Positions 18,936-29,847 of a stretch of DNA of 52,500 nt are shown one piece after another. The translations under genes were made by a program, and so were the position numbers. Location: assembly GCA_905221605.1 (NCBI GenBank), contig CAJNDS010000886.1:1-52500 (forward strand), in the 5' to 3' direction. Position 1 is the stretch's first letter; each line of letters begins with the position of its first letter. The stretch is from Symbiodinium natans (taxonomy: Eukaryota > Sar > Dinophyceae > Suessiales > Symbiodiniaceae). Under the pieces are notes generated by a model. That model saw nothing but the letters and a program-made list of their open reading frames with translations, did not search any database and was not told the DNA's origin.

Positions 18936-19039
18936 TGGTGGGAGTGTTACTACATCTAGATGGGGTTTGACGCCGCCCTCACAAGTAGCGGTTGGCTTCG
19001 AGCTTTCGAGCTTCACGAACCCTTTTATCTCGTTGTCTT

Positions 19040-19545
19040 TAGCAAAACACCATGGATGTTTCCCCTCGACCAATTGGCTCGCGCCTTGCCGGCAGCTATG
19101 GCGCAAATGGGGTGCTAGCTGCTTTCGACGTCACCCTGCGAGCGCGAAGTGAAAGCTTGTGTGTGTTAACCTGTTAAAGCACCATGGATGTTTCCCCTGC
19201 GGTCGCGCCATGGCGCGAGCTATTTGGTCATCAGGGCGCAGATGGGGTGCTAGTTGCTTGCGACGTCACACTACGAGTTGGAAGGGAGGGGACGTGCGAC
19301 AAATGTCTAGGGCCCTCGCCAAACCCTACGAGCACAAAGGGAGGGGACATACGACACTCTAAGGGATTCGTTCTTACTTCTACAGTGTTCTGAATCCCAA
19401 AGCTTGGGTGCAATTTGAGTATGTTCAGCCCCCCCCCCCCAAAATGGAGGATGCTAGTTGAACACGCTCGGTCCCCAAAACTTGGGTGCTATTTGAGTAC
19501 GCTCGGTGCTCAAGAAGCAGGATGCTAGTTGAACACGCTCAGCCT
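19040..19545 (+). repeat. complex repeat block, forward copies
   Basis: ACACCATGGATGTTTCCCCT (19048) and GCACCATGGATGTTTCCCCT (19179) start two related units that continue through GCAAATGGGGTGCTAG / GCAGATGGGGTGCTAG and GACGTCAC. The second runs on into CCTACGAGCACAAAGGGAGG and two 71-bp minisatellite units (19451, 19522). A third forward copy lies at 20186-20440. Confidence 0.85.
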
Positions 19546-19633
19546 TGTCGCAGTTATTGTTCTAGGGCTGTCAGGCCTAACCTCTACGGGCCCTCGCCCT
19601 AGTAACGTAACCGTGGCTCCATACAACAGCATC

Positions 19634-20095
19634 TTATGTTTGTCCTAACTTTTGCGCTTCAGAATAGCGTAGAAGTAAGAACATCCCTTAGAGGTTTGTC
19701 GTATGTCCCCCCCCCTTCGTGCTAGTGTTTGGTGAGGGCCCTAGAAGTTTGTCGCATGTCCCTTCGTGCTCGTAGGGTGAGGGCCCTAGCAGGCGGGTTA
19801 TGGGGCCACGATTACCAGCACACAAGGGTCTCTGCTTACTCAAACCACCTAGGGGGCTTCGCAGAGCATGAAGAGTTGGGCAAAAACGCTGCTTGCTCTG
19901 CGAAAATGCTGAATACAAACGTAACAGCATCCTATGTTTTTTCTAAGGCTTTCACTTTCAGAACACTGTAGAAGTAAAAACATGTCCCTTAGAGGTTTGT
20001 CGTATGTCCCCTCCCTTCGTGCTCGCAGGGTGTTGGTGAGTGCCCTAGAAGTTTGCCGCATGTCCCCTCCCTTCGTGCTCCAGGCACGGGCTGTT
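19634..20095 (-). repeat. complex repeat block, inverted copies
   Basis: Two units (about 19660-19800 and 19955-20090) are reverse complements of the block at about 19300-19395: TAGAAGTAA, CCCTTAGAGGTTTGTCGTATG and CCTTCGTGCTCG on the plus strand correspond to CATACGACACTCTAAGGG and CGAGCACAAAGG. They sit between forward copies, giving a forward-inverted-inverted-forward layout. Confidence 0.85.
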
Positions 20096-20185
20096 GGCAA
20101 CGTTTGAAAAAGCAGGCGGTGGATTACGCTACCAGCACAGGTTTTTGGGCGCAGAACACTAGCCCTGAAAACGTGTTCGACGTGC

Positions 20186-20690
20186 CAAAACATCATAGGT
20201 GCTTCCCCTGCGACCAAATAGCTTGGTCATCAGGGCGCAGAAGGGGTGCTAGTTGCTTACGACGTCACCCTACGAGTGCGAAGGGAGGGGACACACGACA
20301 AACTTCGAGGGCCCTTACCAAACCCTACGAGCACAAAGAGAGGGACACGCGTGTTCTGAAAGTGCGGTCCCCAAAACATTGGTGCTATTTGAGACGCTCG
20401 GTCCCCAAAAAAGCAGGATGCTAGTTGAACACGTTCGGTCCCCAACACGTGGGTGCTATTGGCGTAAGCTCGGTCCCCAAAAGCAGGATGCTAGTTGAAC
20501 ACGCTCGGTCCACAAAACTTGGGTGCTGTTTGAGTATGCTCGGTCCCCAGAAAGCAAGGATGCTAGTTGAACACGCTCGGTCCCTAAAACTTGGGTGCTA
20601 TTTGAGTACGCTCGGTCCTCAGAAAGAAGGATGCTAGTTGAACACGTTTGAGTACACTCGGTCCCCAAAAAGCAGGATGCTATTTGAGCG
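20186..20690 (+). repeat. third forward block plus 71-bp minisatellite
   Basis: After the block copy, GATGCTAGTTGAACACG recurs at 20418, 20488, 20559, 20631 and (variant) 20675; spacing is 70-72 bp, then a truncated 44. Each unit is two related halves of about 35 bp, both beginning CTCGGTCCCCAAAA, one ending TTTGAGTACG and the other AGTTGAACACG. Confidence 0.9.
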
Positions 20691-20880
20691 CGGATTCTGT
20701 AAACATGTTTAATTTTTGACATTTTTACACTTGCATGGAAAGTCGAGATTGAAGAAAATGTTCAAAATAGCTGTTCATAGAACCTTAGAATTTGTCCACG
20801 CGTGGATAATCTGACATTCCATATGACATGAAGGAAGCAGAAATCAATATCGAAACGTTTATTGATCTGCACATGAGCAA

Positions 20881-21540
20881 TTAAATGATGGGACATAGAC
20901 CCCGTGACACCCTCCCCCTGTCGCTCATGATCGGGGCCTCTGAGAAATCACGGACCCAAACCACGTGACCCCCACCCATGAGAGACCATGGACGCCAAGT
21001 GGGTGTCACGCACTTCGGACGTGACAGTTGGCGGGCCAGGGCTCTTCCGGCCTGTGGTCTCCGACGGTCTCCGATCATGATCATATGACTCACATGAGGA
21101 TAATTGGGGCCGGGCGTCGCACGCTTCGGGTCTACCCAAGATCTGAGATCTTGATGTCACGCTCTGGGGCGGTCTCCCATGAGCGCAATTGGGGCCAATC
21201 GAATTTGCCCGTGGATTTAGATCATGAGCACAATTGGGGCCGGGCGGGGGTCAGCGACCATGGGAGACAGGAGGCCCGAAACGCGTGACACCCGCAAGGC
21301 CCAACTGAGCTCATGATGGGAGACCGTGGAGACACAGGCTAGAAGCGCGTGACTGATCGGAGACCATGGGGACCACGAACCCAAACCGCGTGACACTCAG
21401 TAGGCCACAATTGCGCTCATGTTCGGAGACCAAGACCACAGGCCCGAAGCGCGGGACACCCGGCCCCAATTGTGCCCATGATTGGAGACCAAAGAGGCCC
21501 GAAGCGACACCCATCTCGCAAAGCGCGTGACATTTTCTGG
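20881..21540. repeat. degenerate repeat array with modules in both orientations
   Basis: Modules CACAATTGGGGCCGGGC, TCATGATCGGAGACCATGGGG and GGCCCGAAGCGCGTGACAC recur many times, some inverted (for example CCGGCCCCAATTGTG at 21461 against CACAATTGGGGCCGGG at 21230). Unit length is irregular, about 60-90 bp. Confidence 0.8.
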
Positions 21541-21549
21541 AGGAGAGAA

Positions 21550-22140
21550 ACCCAAACAAGAAAAACTCAAAAACTACCAAGGCGTCCATTTTCAATTCGA
21601 AAATACGAAACAGCCGGGCCGTCCATTCGTGAAAGAAAATGCAAAATTCGAACTTATGGCGGATCCCGACTTTACTTCTGCCTCTGGAAATCACGCAGTC
21701 TGCCAAAAAGTTCGGGGTTAAGGGTATGGGAGAGTTTGGAACCCGAGCATTTACACAAAAAGTCGAAATTGTTCGGAATCGAGCGAGAATCTTCGCAAAA
21801 AACCGATTTTTTCGCACAAACTTTAGATACAAAGAAACCGATTCCGCAATGTCGAAGTTTCGCATCCGCGCCCAACGACAAAAAACAATTTTCCTATCCG
21901 CGCGCCAGACATTCGCAAAATCGATGGTTCCGAATGTTCGCGAAAGAGCCTCGCATAATTGTAACAAAAATCGAGCTTCTATGTGCCAGGCCCAACTCGA
22001 CAAAAGAAAAAAATGCGAGTTCTCGCGAAAAGACGCACAGATTCCGGCACGGAGTTCGGTTGACATCCCAAACCCCAAGCGCCCCTCCGCTGCTTTAAAA
22101 CCCGCCGACTTTCCCCACTGCCATTCATCCCCTTCATCCT
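21550..22140. other. AT-richer island with overlapping frames, coding status unclear
   Basis: Open frames overlap on both strands here (minus 21311-22078, 255 codons; plus 21472-22098, 208 codons; plus 21639-22142, 167 codons). The sequence is rich in TTCGCAAAA/TTCGCGAA-type words, which depletes stops on both strands. The minus frame runs on into the repeat array at 21311-21540, which argues against a real gene. No domain recognised. Confidence 0.3.
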
Positions 22141-23900
22141 AAAGACTGTACGACAGCGACCTTCGTCGTCTTGGCACAGCATACAGGGCTTTCAAGAGGA
22201 CATCCAGCGGAACAGTTTATTGTATTCGAGAGATCATGGAACACAGACGGCCAAGAAGTGTTCCGAAGGCGATCCCGCAATTCGCTCTGTGGTGCTCGCG
22301 GAGAAGCCATCGATTCTCGCGGTTCGATCCTGTGCATCTATTAATCTACTATTCAGAACTCCACGTGTCGAGTCGTTTGAAGCTTCCCGCATCTCTGTCG
22401 TCTTCCAAACCAGGTGGACCATCGCATGGTGACGGAACCTGAGCGCCTGGGGCCAGAGTGGGACGTGCTGCGCCAAGACACGCAGTGCCGCATGTGGCAA
22501 ACAGCCTTTTTTGGATATCGTCAGCATCTTGGTTGAGAAGTTTGCTTTCTACTGATATTCTGGTTGAAGCCGAAACCTGTCGGTTTGACAACTGTCTTGA
22601 GCCAGCTTGAACATTCACACCGCCAACACCGCAGGTGGTGTCCATCCAGCTGTCACAGTGTTTCAGTGTTTTTGCCGTAGTTTGGAGCCTCCGAATTTCC
22701 TTGGTGACTTACGCGGCACACACTCGGCATAGGCTCCCCAACGCAGTTTCACGTCTGAATCCTTCGCAACTCACTCTGCCGCATTAAACTTTGTAACCGA
22801 TTCCTTGTGAATCATGCCCCGAACATTACGCATTCGCATTGGCGATTTGGCAGTGAACATCCATGTAGCCCATCAAGCATCTGCTATCATTATCAATGTC
22901 TTGCATGTCTTGAATGCGCGAATTGGGTGGGGGGGGGTTGGCGTATGCGAGGTCGTTGGCGCCATCCTCTCCCGAACGCGCTTCGGGGCGAGGCTCTACC
23001 CGACTTGGAGCCTTGCGTAGGGCTCAATAGAATAAGAAGAGACCCCCAATTACAAAAACTTAGAATTTCTAGGAGCGATAAGGACTCAAGTACTCATACT
23101 TTCCTGGGATAAAGATGTGAGCATCAGGTGTGAAGACAATTAATTAGTGGATACCCGTGGTTGATGCCGTGAACTTGGATGCAGCACTCGAGGGCACAGC
23201 ATTAATATTGTCGCACGAAATGCAAGTAGAATATTGTGCGACATTACATGTAATTAGTGTTAATTGTAACCGCTTTCGTGTGCCGCCTCGGCAGCCGGGC
23301 CAGCCCACGTCCCAAAGGTTAAGAATTTCGAGAAACCTTTCGCAGAGCTGGCGGGCTCATACAGGTTCCAGGGGATGTGTCAGGCAGGGTGTCAGGGGTT
23401 TTGAGGGGGGTGCAGGGTTTGGGGGGGTCCACAAGAAAGCGGGTTCAGGGGCGTTTGCGGGCGTAACGAAGAATACAAAAACACACATCAACGCAACGGT
23501 ATCGCACAAAAGCAGTGGTTTTTTGCACCAGCTTGAAGCCGGAGAAGCCAAGCTCATGGGAAGCCCTGAAAAAGAGAGCAGAGCATCTCTTTCTCAAAAG
23601 GCTTTTGGATCCAGATTCTTTGGACCTCGAGGCCAAGGAACACACTCTGCCCTGCATGACCTCTTGCAAAGGACGAAGGCATGACACAGATGCAGCCGCC
23701 GCCCTGCTCGATAGGTCCAAGGACCAAAGAGAAGTTTGACTGGCTTGTCCTTTGATCAGAAGGCGCGACGCTGTTGTTGGCTCTTGTTTCTCTTACTTGC
23801 ACGACTGCAAAAACGCACAGCATCCTATTTGCTTGTACACATGTCGTGTGGGCGGATCCAAAGTCGGCTCAAAAGGGTTGGAGGCTTGTACCAACTTGTA
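22140..23900. other. no recognisable gene
   Basis: Frames of 60-175 codons on both strands, none with a recognisable domain. A G run lies at 22928-22936. The longest plus frame, 23157-23684 (175 codons), has low-complexity composition. Confidence 0.35.
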
Positions 23901-23971
23901 CCTCAACCGCCTCAACCGCCTCAACCGCCTCAACCGCCTCAACCGCCTCAACCGCCTCAACCGCCTCAACC
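23901..23971 (+). repeat. 9-bp minisatellite (CCTCAACCG)n
   Basis: About eight near-perfect copies. They read Pro-Gln-Pro repeats in one frame and Leu-Asn-Arg in another. Confidence 0.95.
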
Positions 23972-24594
23972 TCGCAGGCGTAGCATGTTGGACCCACTGC
24001 CCCGATAAATGGAGGGGGCTATCAGCTATCATCCCTTTGGCCGCACCGGCCCTGATGGCTGCCCAAGTGGAGCCTGGAACCTGTGACAGGGATGCTTGTG
24101 GCGCCTTTCTCAAGCGTTTTGCGCGGCTGTGACGCACCTCGCTGTGGTGGTCGGGGCAGTTCCTATCGGCTGGGGGTCATTCGTTCATCCTACTCCCAGG
24201 AGAACGGAGCCTCAACTTCAAATCACAGCTCGCTCACTCGAGATGTTGTCTCAGTCTTGAGCCAAACAGGGTCATCGCCCAGTTTAGAACTTACACTGTG
24301 ACATGCTGAGACATGTTTCCGACACGTCGAAGCCTTAAGCACTGTGGCTCCAAAAGGGTTTCGGTGCTCACAACTTTTGGTCTCACAAATGGGCAAGAAT
24401 AGCAAACGCATCGGGCAGCGATGCGCTTTCTCATTCTCTGCAGGTGATGCAGCTGTGCTCCATCCTGAAACATTGCGTAGCCCGAGTCGCTCCAGCAATA
24501 TGAAGCAACAGCACAACGGGCCAGCTTATGACCTCTTGTATCTTTGTCCTGAGGAGTTTTCAAAGAGGCCAAAAGCAATCGACGCAGCTCTCGT

Positions 24595-24813
24595 TTGCAA
24601 GAGCGGTGCGTCCCAGCACCTTTGCTAGACCAGGCCCAAAAAGATCAGGGTCCAGAATCGTTCTATATGCTCTGCAAGCTCAGGGATGGAAAGCTTGTGA
24701 AGATGAGTTTGAGAGCGCATAAAGCACGAGCTAGAGTAGCTTTGGAAGCAACAGACCTCCAAGAGCAGTATGCGAACCGAGGGGTTCAAGGTCGTGAGAA
24801 GAAGAAGTTATAG
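24595..24813 (+). CDS. hypothetical protein, possible exon
   Basis: A 72-codon plus frame with charged, helical composition (L-C-K-L-R-D-G-K-L-V-K-M-S-L-R-A-H-K, then V-A-L-E-A-T-D-L-Q-E-Q-Y-A). It ends at 24813, 12 nt before the signal-peptide-like frame at 24825. No family recognised; the first codons may be intronic. Confidence 0.25.
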   Translation: MQERCVPAPLLDQAQKDQGPESFYMLCKLRDGKLVKMSLRAHKARARVALEATDLQEQYANRGVQGREKKKL

Positions 24814-24824
24814 AGTTGGTGTTC

Positions 24825-25094
24825 ATGGGCGTTCTTCGTGCGTTCTTCGTACTGATGTGGGCCGTGCCGCTGATGACTTCTGGTGGCACCTGCAGACGCA
24901 GAGTATCGTTTTTTTCCGGTACAAGCCGCCAAGAAGCTACGATCGAAAAGAAGCAAGCGAAAGTTGGTGAAGACGCAGGAGATGAAGCAGAAGCGATGAA
25001 CCCCGTCGAGATGCAGTCGAGATGCTGAAGTGCTTGAGACAGCGTTGGCAGCGGCAGCAGCAGCAGCGGCGGCAGCAGCAGCAGCGGCGGCGGC

Positions 25095-25157
<63 letters not shown>

Positions 25158-25442
25158 GCAGCTGCCTCTTCAATGAGCCGCAGCAAGCTCGCCGGCGCCA
25201 TTTCGCAAGTGACGCAAGTTGTCGCAGCTGGGGCAATTGTGCAGAACGTGTACAACATTGAGCGGGATGTCAGATTTCGCCGAGCGACATGTGGAATGGT
25301 GAATCATGCGAACAAATCCAGACACCTTGTGGACAATGGCGGGGCATGTGATGGCATGTGGCAATGCAAGAAGGGTTTGGTCAAAGTATGGTCCATGCCG
25401 ACAATGCAATCCATTGGCTACTCAGTTTGTACAACGAGTTGA
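24825..25442 (+). pseudogene. secreted-type coding-like stretch interrupted by (CAG)n
   Basis: ATG at 24825 is followed by a classic signal-peptide pattern (M-G-V-L-R-A-F-F-V-L-M-W-A-V-P-L) and a charged region ending at a TGA near 25026. A shift of frame there gives R-D-A-E-V-L-E-T-A-L-A-A leading into poly-Ala through the CAG tract. After the tract a further frame gives M-S-R-S-K-L-A-G-A-I-S-Q-V-T-Q-V-V-A-A (25173 on), ending at 25442. The three pieces look like one protein broken by two frameshifts, or exons of one gene. Function unknown. The antisense frame over this area is poly-Leu from the repeat and is ignored. Confidence 0.28.
25047..25157. repeat. (CAG)n microsatellite
   Basis: About 110 bp of CAG triplets with CGG interruptions in the left half and pure CAG in the right half. 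Confidence 0.95.
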
Positions 25443-25444
25443 TG

Positions 25445-26540
25445 TGACAAAAGTGTTTCACGGTCTTGTTTGTGAACAATGATTGGTGTGCACATTGTGT
25501 GCGCCTGCATTCAACCCATCTTCATGATACTTGCAAGGTAAGGGTCGCCAGGAAAGAAGACGGAAGGGAGCCAATGCTAACCCAATTCACCGGGTGCCAC
25601 TCCACGTTCTCCTCTGCTGTGGTTGCCAATGTCAGGATGACTTTATGGTGCATCTTGCTTCGCAGGACCATGAAGTGATGTGAAACGGCACACGTCAAGC
25701 AGTGCACACAACCGAATGTGTGGGTGCCATTGTCAACTGTGCAGTGCTGTAGGAGATTCGCTTCATTGAGGACCAGTACAGGAATTCATCCCCAGCGCGT
25801 GCGTGACTTGAAACATGGTTGTGCGCGAGCAATCTGTAAGCCAACGTAACTCAGGTTGCATTCAGGCCTGCTGGGACGTCCTGCTTTGAGCCGTGTCGAT
25901 GCTGGAACGACATGAACAAGAGCACACTGAGAACACCACACAATACCACAGAGCAGCGGGCACGCTGCGTTCGAAACTGTTTCGCAGGCTGTATGGCGTG
26001 GTTTTCATGTGCGCCGGTCTGTGGAGCAACACAAGGCAAGTGGTTGTGAGGTGTACTTCGTTTTCGGCCCGAACGCCCTTTAGTTTCGCTTTAGTTTCGC
26101 TTCTCAGCAATCCAGGTCCGCATGGTGCAGGCAGCGACAAAGATGCAACGTGGAGCCCGGCTCCGAGATATAACTTTGAAACCGAGATGTTTTTGTTACA
26201 GACGACAACCCTATGCTCATTTTTTCGGATTTGTTTAAGGCTCTTGCCCTGCTCATAATCTTGAGGCGACACTTTCAACAAGCCGGTGAGCTCATTTTCA
26301 ATTACCAGATGCATTACTCAAATCACGTCCCCGTTGTTGCGAATTGCGAGAAGCTCCTGAATTTCCTGAATCGTTTGCATCACGTCAGCTTATGTCAGCT
26401 TCCGGGTGTTTTAAGTGGAGTGATGTGGAGTGCAGCCCGCTTTGGATTAGGCCCGGCGGCTGCTGTGGCGGAAGGAGATGGCAGAGTACGTCAAGGCAAT
26501 GCGCAGACGTAGCTATCGTAGCTTTCATGGCCCGTCCGAA
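25445..26540. other. no recognisable gene
   Basis: Several 60-150-codon frames on both strands without domains. A tandem TTAGTTTCGCTT duplication lies at about 26081-26103. Confidence 0.35.
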
Positions 26541-26584
26541 ATGTTGTACTATGTTGTACTATGTTGTACTATGTTGTACTATGC
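26541..26584 (+). repeat. 10-bp tandem repeat (ATGTTGTACT)x4
   Basis: Four exact copies. Confidence 0.95.
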
Positions 26585-26721
26585 CAGGAGTATTTGGGTG
26601 ACATTGACGAGTTGGACTTGCTCTTTGATGCGAAGGCCGGGCCTTGACGGCCTTGAGCTTCAAGCGAAGAGCCATAACTTGAGAGCAGCTCCGCGATGCT
26701 CCGCCCCTTAGAACGGAGACA

Positions 26722-26850
26722 ATGAGATTCGTGATGATTCGTGTTAGTGCTGTTCGTGACCCTACAGTCTCTGCTAAGGAGATGCTGCGACGACGGGCCC
26801 TGAAACTCATCGAGGCGCAACAGGGACAATTGGATGCGTGTCTTAAGTGA
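26722..26850 (+). CDS. small hypothetical protein or exon, 42 residues
   Basis: An ATG-to-TGA frame with protein-like composition: M-R-F-V-M-I-R-V-S-A-V-R-D-P-T, then A-K-E-M-L-R-R-R-A-L-K-L-I-E-A-Q-Q-G-Q-L. The amphipathic basic helix is the only visible feature. Family unknown. Confidence 0.25.
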   Translation: MRFVMIRVSAVRDPTVSAKEMLRRRALKLIEAQQGQLDACLK

Positions 26851-27030
26851 CTTAACTGCGAACAAGAGTCAGACAGTCAGAGTGCTTCGTGCGGATCAGG
26901 CTCGCGTTCGGAGATGGATGTCCATGCCTCGCTTTGCTCCAAGAATGTGGTGCGTGTCAAGCTGTGCTGCTCAGACTTCAGCGCAGTCTCCAGCGGAGAG
27001 AGCGGAAGGCCAATTCGGGCAAAGAGCATG

Positions 27031-27068
27031 TAGGACCAATATAGGACCAATATAGGACCAATGTAGGA
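27031..27068 (+). repeat. 12-bp tandem repeat (TAGGACCAATA)x3
   Basis: Three copies with one substitution. Confidence 0.9.
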
Positions 27069-27725
27069 TATGTTGGGGCACATGGGCGCTTGTCCCAGTT
27101 TGAAGTCCTATCGAGAGGCAGCGGAGCTCATTTGCCGCCATGCTCGCAGCTGTCTTGTTCGGCGAAGACTGCTGGGAGCCCGTCTCCAATGACTCCAATC
27201 TGTCGATGCTTCGCAACATGTCGCAACATCACTGCAGTTTGCAATGATTGAGGTTGTACCTTCAAGCCGAGCTTCATCAGCCGAAGCCTCAACACATGCT
27301 GCGTGTGGGCCTGATGGGTGACTCCGTGACTCCCTCTCCTCTCTCCTAGCTGTTGGGCAGCACATGGGTGCAGTGACATTTGCATTCGTAACTCGTGACT
27401 TCTGTTCGATGTAAGGTCGCTTTCTTGCTGCTTTGGACACTTCAGCGCCGTTGTTCCTACTTGCAAAACTGCAAAACCTTTGAAAGAAACAAACGTACAT
27501 GAATTAAGTGATTCCTTTTGCTGCGACGAGCATGCAAAGGGTTTGCCTCCACATCGCTCAGTGCGTTGCAAGGGGACTCGATGTGCCCCGAGACGGCTTT
27601 ACTCTGGAATATGCAGTAATATGCACTTTATCAGAACTTATAAGACTTACGACATTGCCCATTGCCCAGTCAGGAGACCTGGCCTTTTTGGGCCCCTGCC
27701 GAGGCTTTGGCTTCTTTCAACGACT

Positions 27726-27880
27726 TTAAACTTTAGACTTCCCTTTGGCAAGATCTCCGGCCAGCTCAGCCGGCTCCTTCAGCGAAGATGCCGCGGCGGA
27801 CAACATCCAGGAAGTCTCCTCGATCCTTTTTCCGTCGCGACTTTCGACAAGTCTCCAGCGCCGTGTGCTGGAAGTTACGG
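27726..27880 (-). CDS. hypothetical protein, possible C-terminal exon
   Basis: The last about 50 codons of the minus frame ending at 27726 are protein-like: S-T-R-R-W-R-L-V-E-S-R-D-G-K-R-I-E-E-T-S-W, A-A-S-S-L-K-E-P-A-E-L-A-G-D-L-A-K. Codons further upstream (27880-27995) are less convincing. Family unknown. Confidence 0.22.
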
Positions 27881-28229
27881 CGAGTTTCCGTGAGCCCCTT
27901 CTGTAGATCAGTGAGATGGGGCTTGTGTAAAAGCCTGGCAGAGGGCCCCGCCAGCAGGGCCCGCCAAGCACCAATAAGCCATAATGAGCCTTCAATAAAT
28001 CTCCCTACACGGGTCTTGTCAGCGGGCAGCTGGGCGCGCCAGCCTCCAACGACGGCTGATTAAGACCCCCAGTCCGGCACAGTCTGTGACCGGATCCTCG
28101 CTGTTCCTCCAAGCCTGCATATGGCCACACCCAAGCGCTGATGCTGCTTACAAGCAACATGTTATCCCTCCAGGCCGCTTCTCAGCTTGAGCCTCCCTTG
28201 CCGGCTGATGAAGGAGATTGAAGGAGGCA

Positions 28230-28400
28230 ATATACTGGTACAGCTGCCCCGCCTGTTGCCTTGCAATTTCGGCAACATTCTGGTACAGTTGCCCGCCTTA
28301 GCCTCCCTGGCCTGTTTGTACGGGCAACATTCCCCCGCCGGGGCCTAGGTGGCCTCAGTTGCCCAACATTCCGGTACAGTCTCCGGCGTGCAACCGTATC
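28230..28400 (+). repeat. degenerate repeat (GGTACAGTTGCCC / GGCAACATT modules)
   Basis: TGGTACAG(C/T)TGCCC at 28234 and 28280, a related CGGTACAGTCTCC at 28373, and GGCAACATTC at 28271 and 28323 alternate over 170 bp. GTTGCCC and GGGCAAC are complementary, so small hairpins are possible. Confidence 0.65.
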
Positions 28401-28718
28401 GAAATCTCGCCTCAAGAAAAGCAGGCCAAAGAGGCTCGCACGGGCATCGTTTACATTGACGTAAGTTCTGCCGGCAGCCTCGCGTGTACCAAAGCCCGGT
28501 AAACGGTACATGGCACACGATAGATACTACCACAGCAATGGGCAAAGGATGCTCCATGCACTCCTTCTACTGCTGATGACGTACATGCGCTGACGCACGA
28601 CTCTGCCGTTCAAGGCGGCCGTCTCACGATTCTTGCACCGACTCGCCATGGGGAAGGCCCCAGCGGGCGACGTTGTATGCTGGTCTGCAAGACGTTGGTT
28701 GCAGAAGTTGCTTACCTC

Positions 28719-29120
28719 CTATTCCGAGTCTTTTGCCAGTATCTGGAATCGCAAATATGAACAGGGCGGGACAAACACAGACAAATGGACCCGAAATGCT
28801 TGCGTCACGTCTCGTTTGCCTCCAGAACGTTGCGTTGCACCAATGACATTCGGAAGTCCTTTTGCTTGCACAGCTTGTGAGACAATGCAGTCGAGCTCAC
28901 AAAGTGAGAGGAGCAATTCGAACGGAACACTGGCATCAAGATCTATCTCTTTTAGGTGGTGTCGCACACACCAAAAACTACGGACTACGGAGAAGTCGGC
29001 CTTAAATTCTGAACCGGTGGCTGCCGTGAGCATAACGCTTACATTACTTGCGAAAACCTGTGAAAGGTTCTTTGAGGTGCTTGGAGCCCTCAAACCGCAC
29101 ACGCAGCTGAAGCGGTACAA
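28719..29120 (-). CDS. hypothetical protein, minus frame over a plus frame
   Basis: A 133-codon minus frame with protein-like stretches (F-S-V-V-R-S-F-W-C-V-R-H-H-L-K-E-I-D, F-E-L-L-L-S-L-C-E-L-D-C-I-V-S-Q-A-V). The plus strand has a 195-codon frame (28633-29220) over the same bases but with Ser/Thr-rich composition that looks less like protein. I cannot decide between them; neither has a recognisable domain. Confidence 0.22.
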   Translation of the reverse strand: MYRFSCVCGLRAPSTSKNLSQVFASNVSVMLTAATGSEFKADFSVVRSFWCVRHHLKEIDLDASVPFELLLSLCELDCIVSQAVQAKGLPNVIGATQRSGGKRDVTQAFRVHLSVFVPPCSYLRFQILAKDSE

Positions 29121-29608
29121 CTCGTCTCCGAGAGAGGTGGGACTGTCCTGTCAGGTGCCAGACTTTCTACTTTCCGGAGCGACATGCTTGGGAGGACGGG
29201 CGTGCGCAGAGCTCATGTGAATGCAAAGTGGGACAAGACAAGCGCAACGTGGAAGTACCCTATCGTAGAGTATGATGATAAATAAACGCACTGACCGTCG
29301 TGCAGTTCCACGTGCTTTGCAACCTGGTGCTCCGGAGCCAGCATCTGCCGCCCCGCACCCGGCTCTGCGTTGCATTGAGGGTCCATGCAAAAAGCATCAC
29401 CACCCCCTTAACCTAAAACACCGCGGGGGTGGTCACCTCTCTGCTAGAGGCCGCGGTGTTTTTCGGAGGGTTGGGCCCATTCCAGGGCCAGGAGACACAG
29501 AAAAAACACCATGGGGGGGTGAACCTGGGATATCACCCCCGCGGTGTTTTTCCATAAGGCTTATCGAGATCCCATGAGTTTCTTCTTGAAGCTTGACCCC
29601 TTACGTGG

Positions 29609-29690
29609 AGTGCCTACCCACAGAGACCTGGAGAATCCCGAAGTGCCCCCGGAGAAGCGGGATTCTCTGCGGGCGGGCACTCCGCATTTT
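29609..29690. repeat. long imperfect hairpin inside the TIR element
   Basis: GGAGTGCCTACCC pairs with GGGCGGGCACTCC, and inside it GAGAATCCCG pairs exactly with CGGGATTCTC, around a loop AAGTGCCCCCGGAGAAG. About 22 base pairs form within 82 nt. Confidence 0.85.
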
Positions 29691-29847
29691 AGCGGTTTAA
29701 GCCTTTGTTTGGGGTTTGGAAGCTAGAAGGCGTGGGTGCGTGCGTTGATTGTTGGATTGTCCCGAGTCTTGCCTACGTTTCAGATGCATCCTGATAATCA
29801 AGTGAAGATGCAGTGCCTCGTCTCCTTTGCACCCGTTTTCTGGGCAG

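Noticed and set aside
21311-22078. 255-codon minus frame
   Set aside because: Overlaps two long plus frames and runs into a repeat array; stop depletion from TTCGCAAAA-type composition is enough to explain it.
24255-24266. CTTGAGCCAAAC resembling reverse-complement spliced leader
   Set aside because: Only 11 nt match and no coding frame downstream in that orientation; expected by chance at this length.
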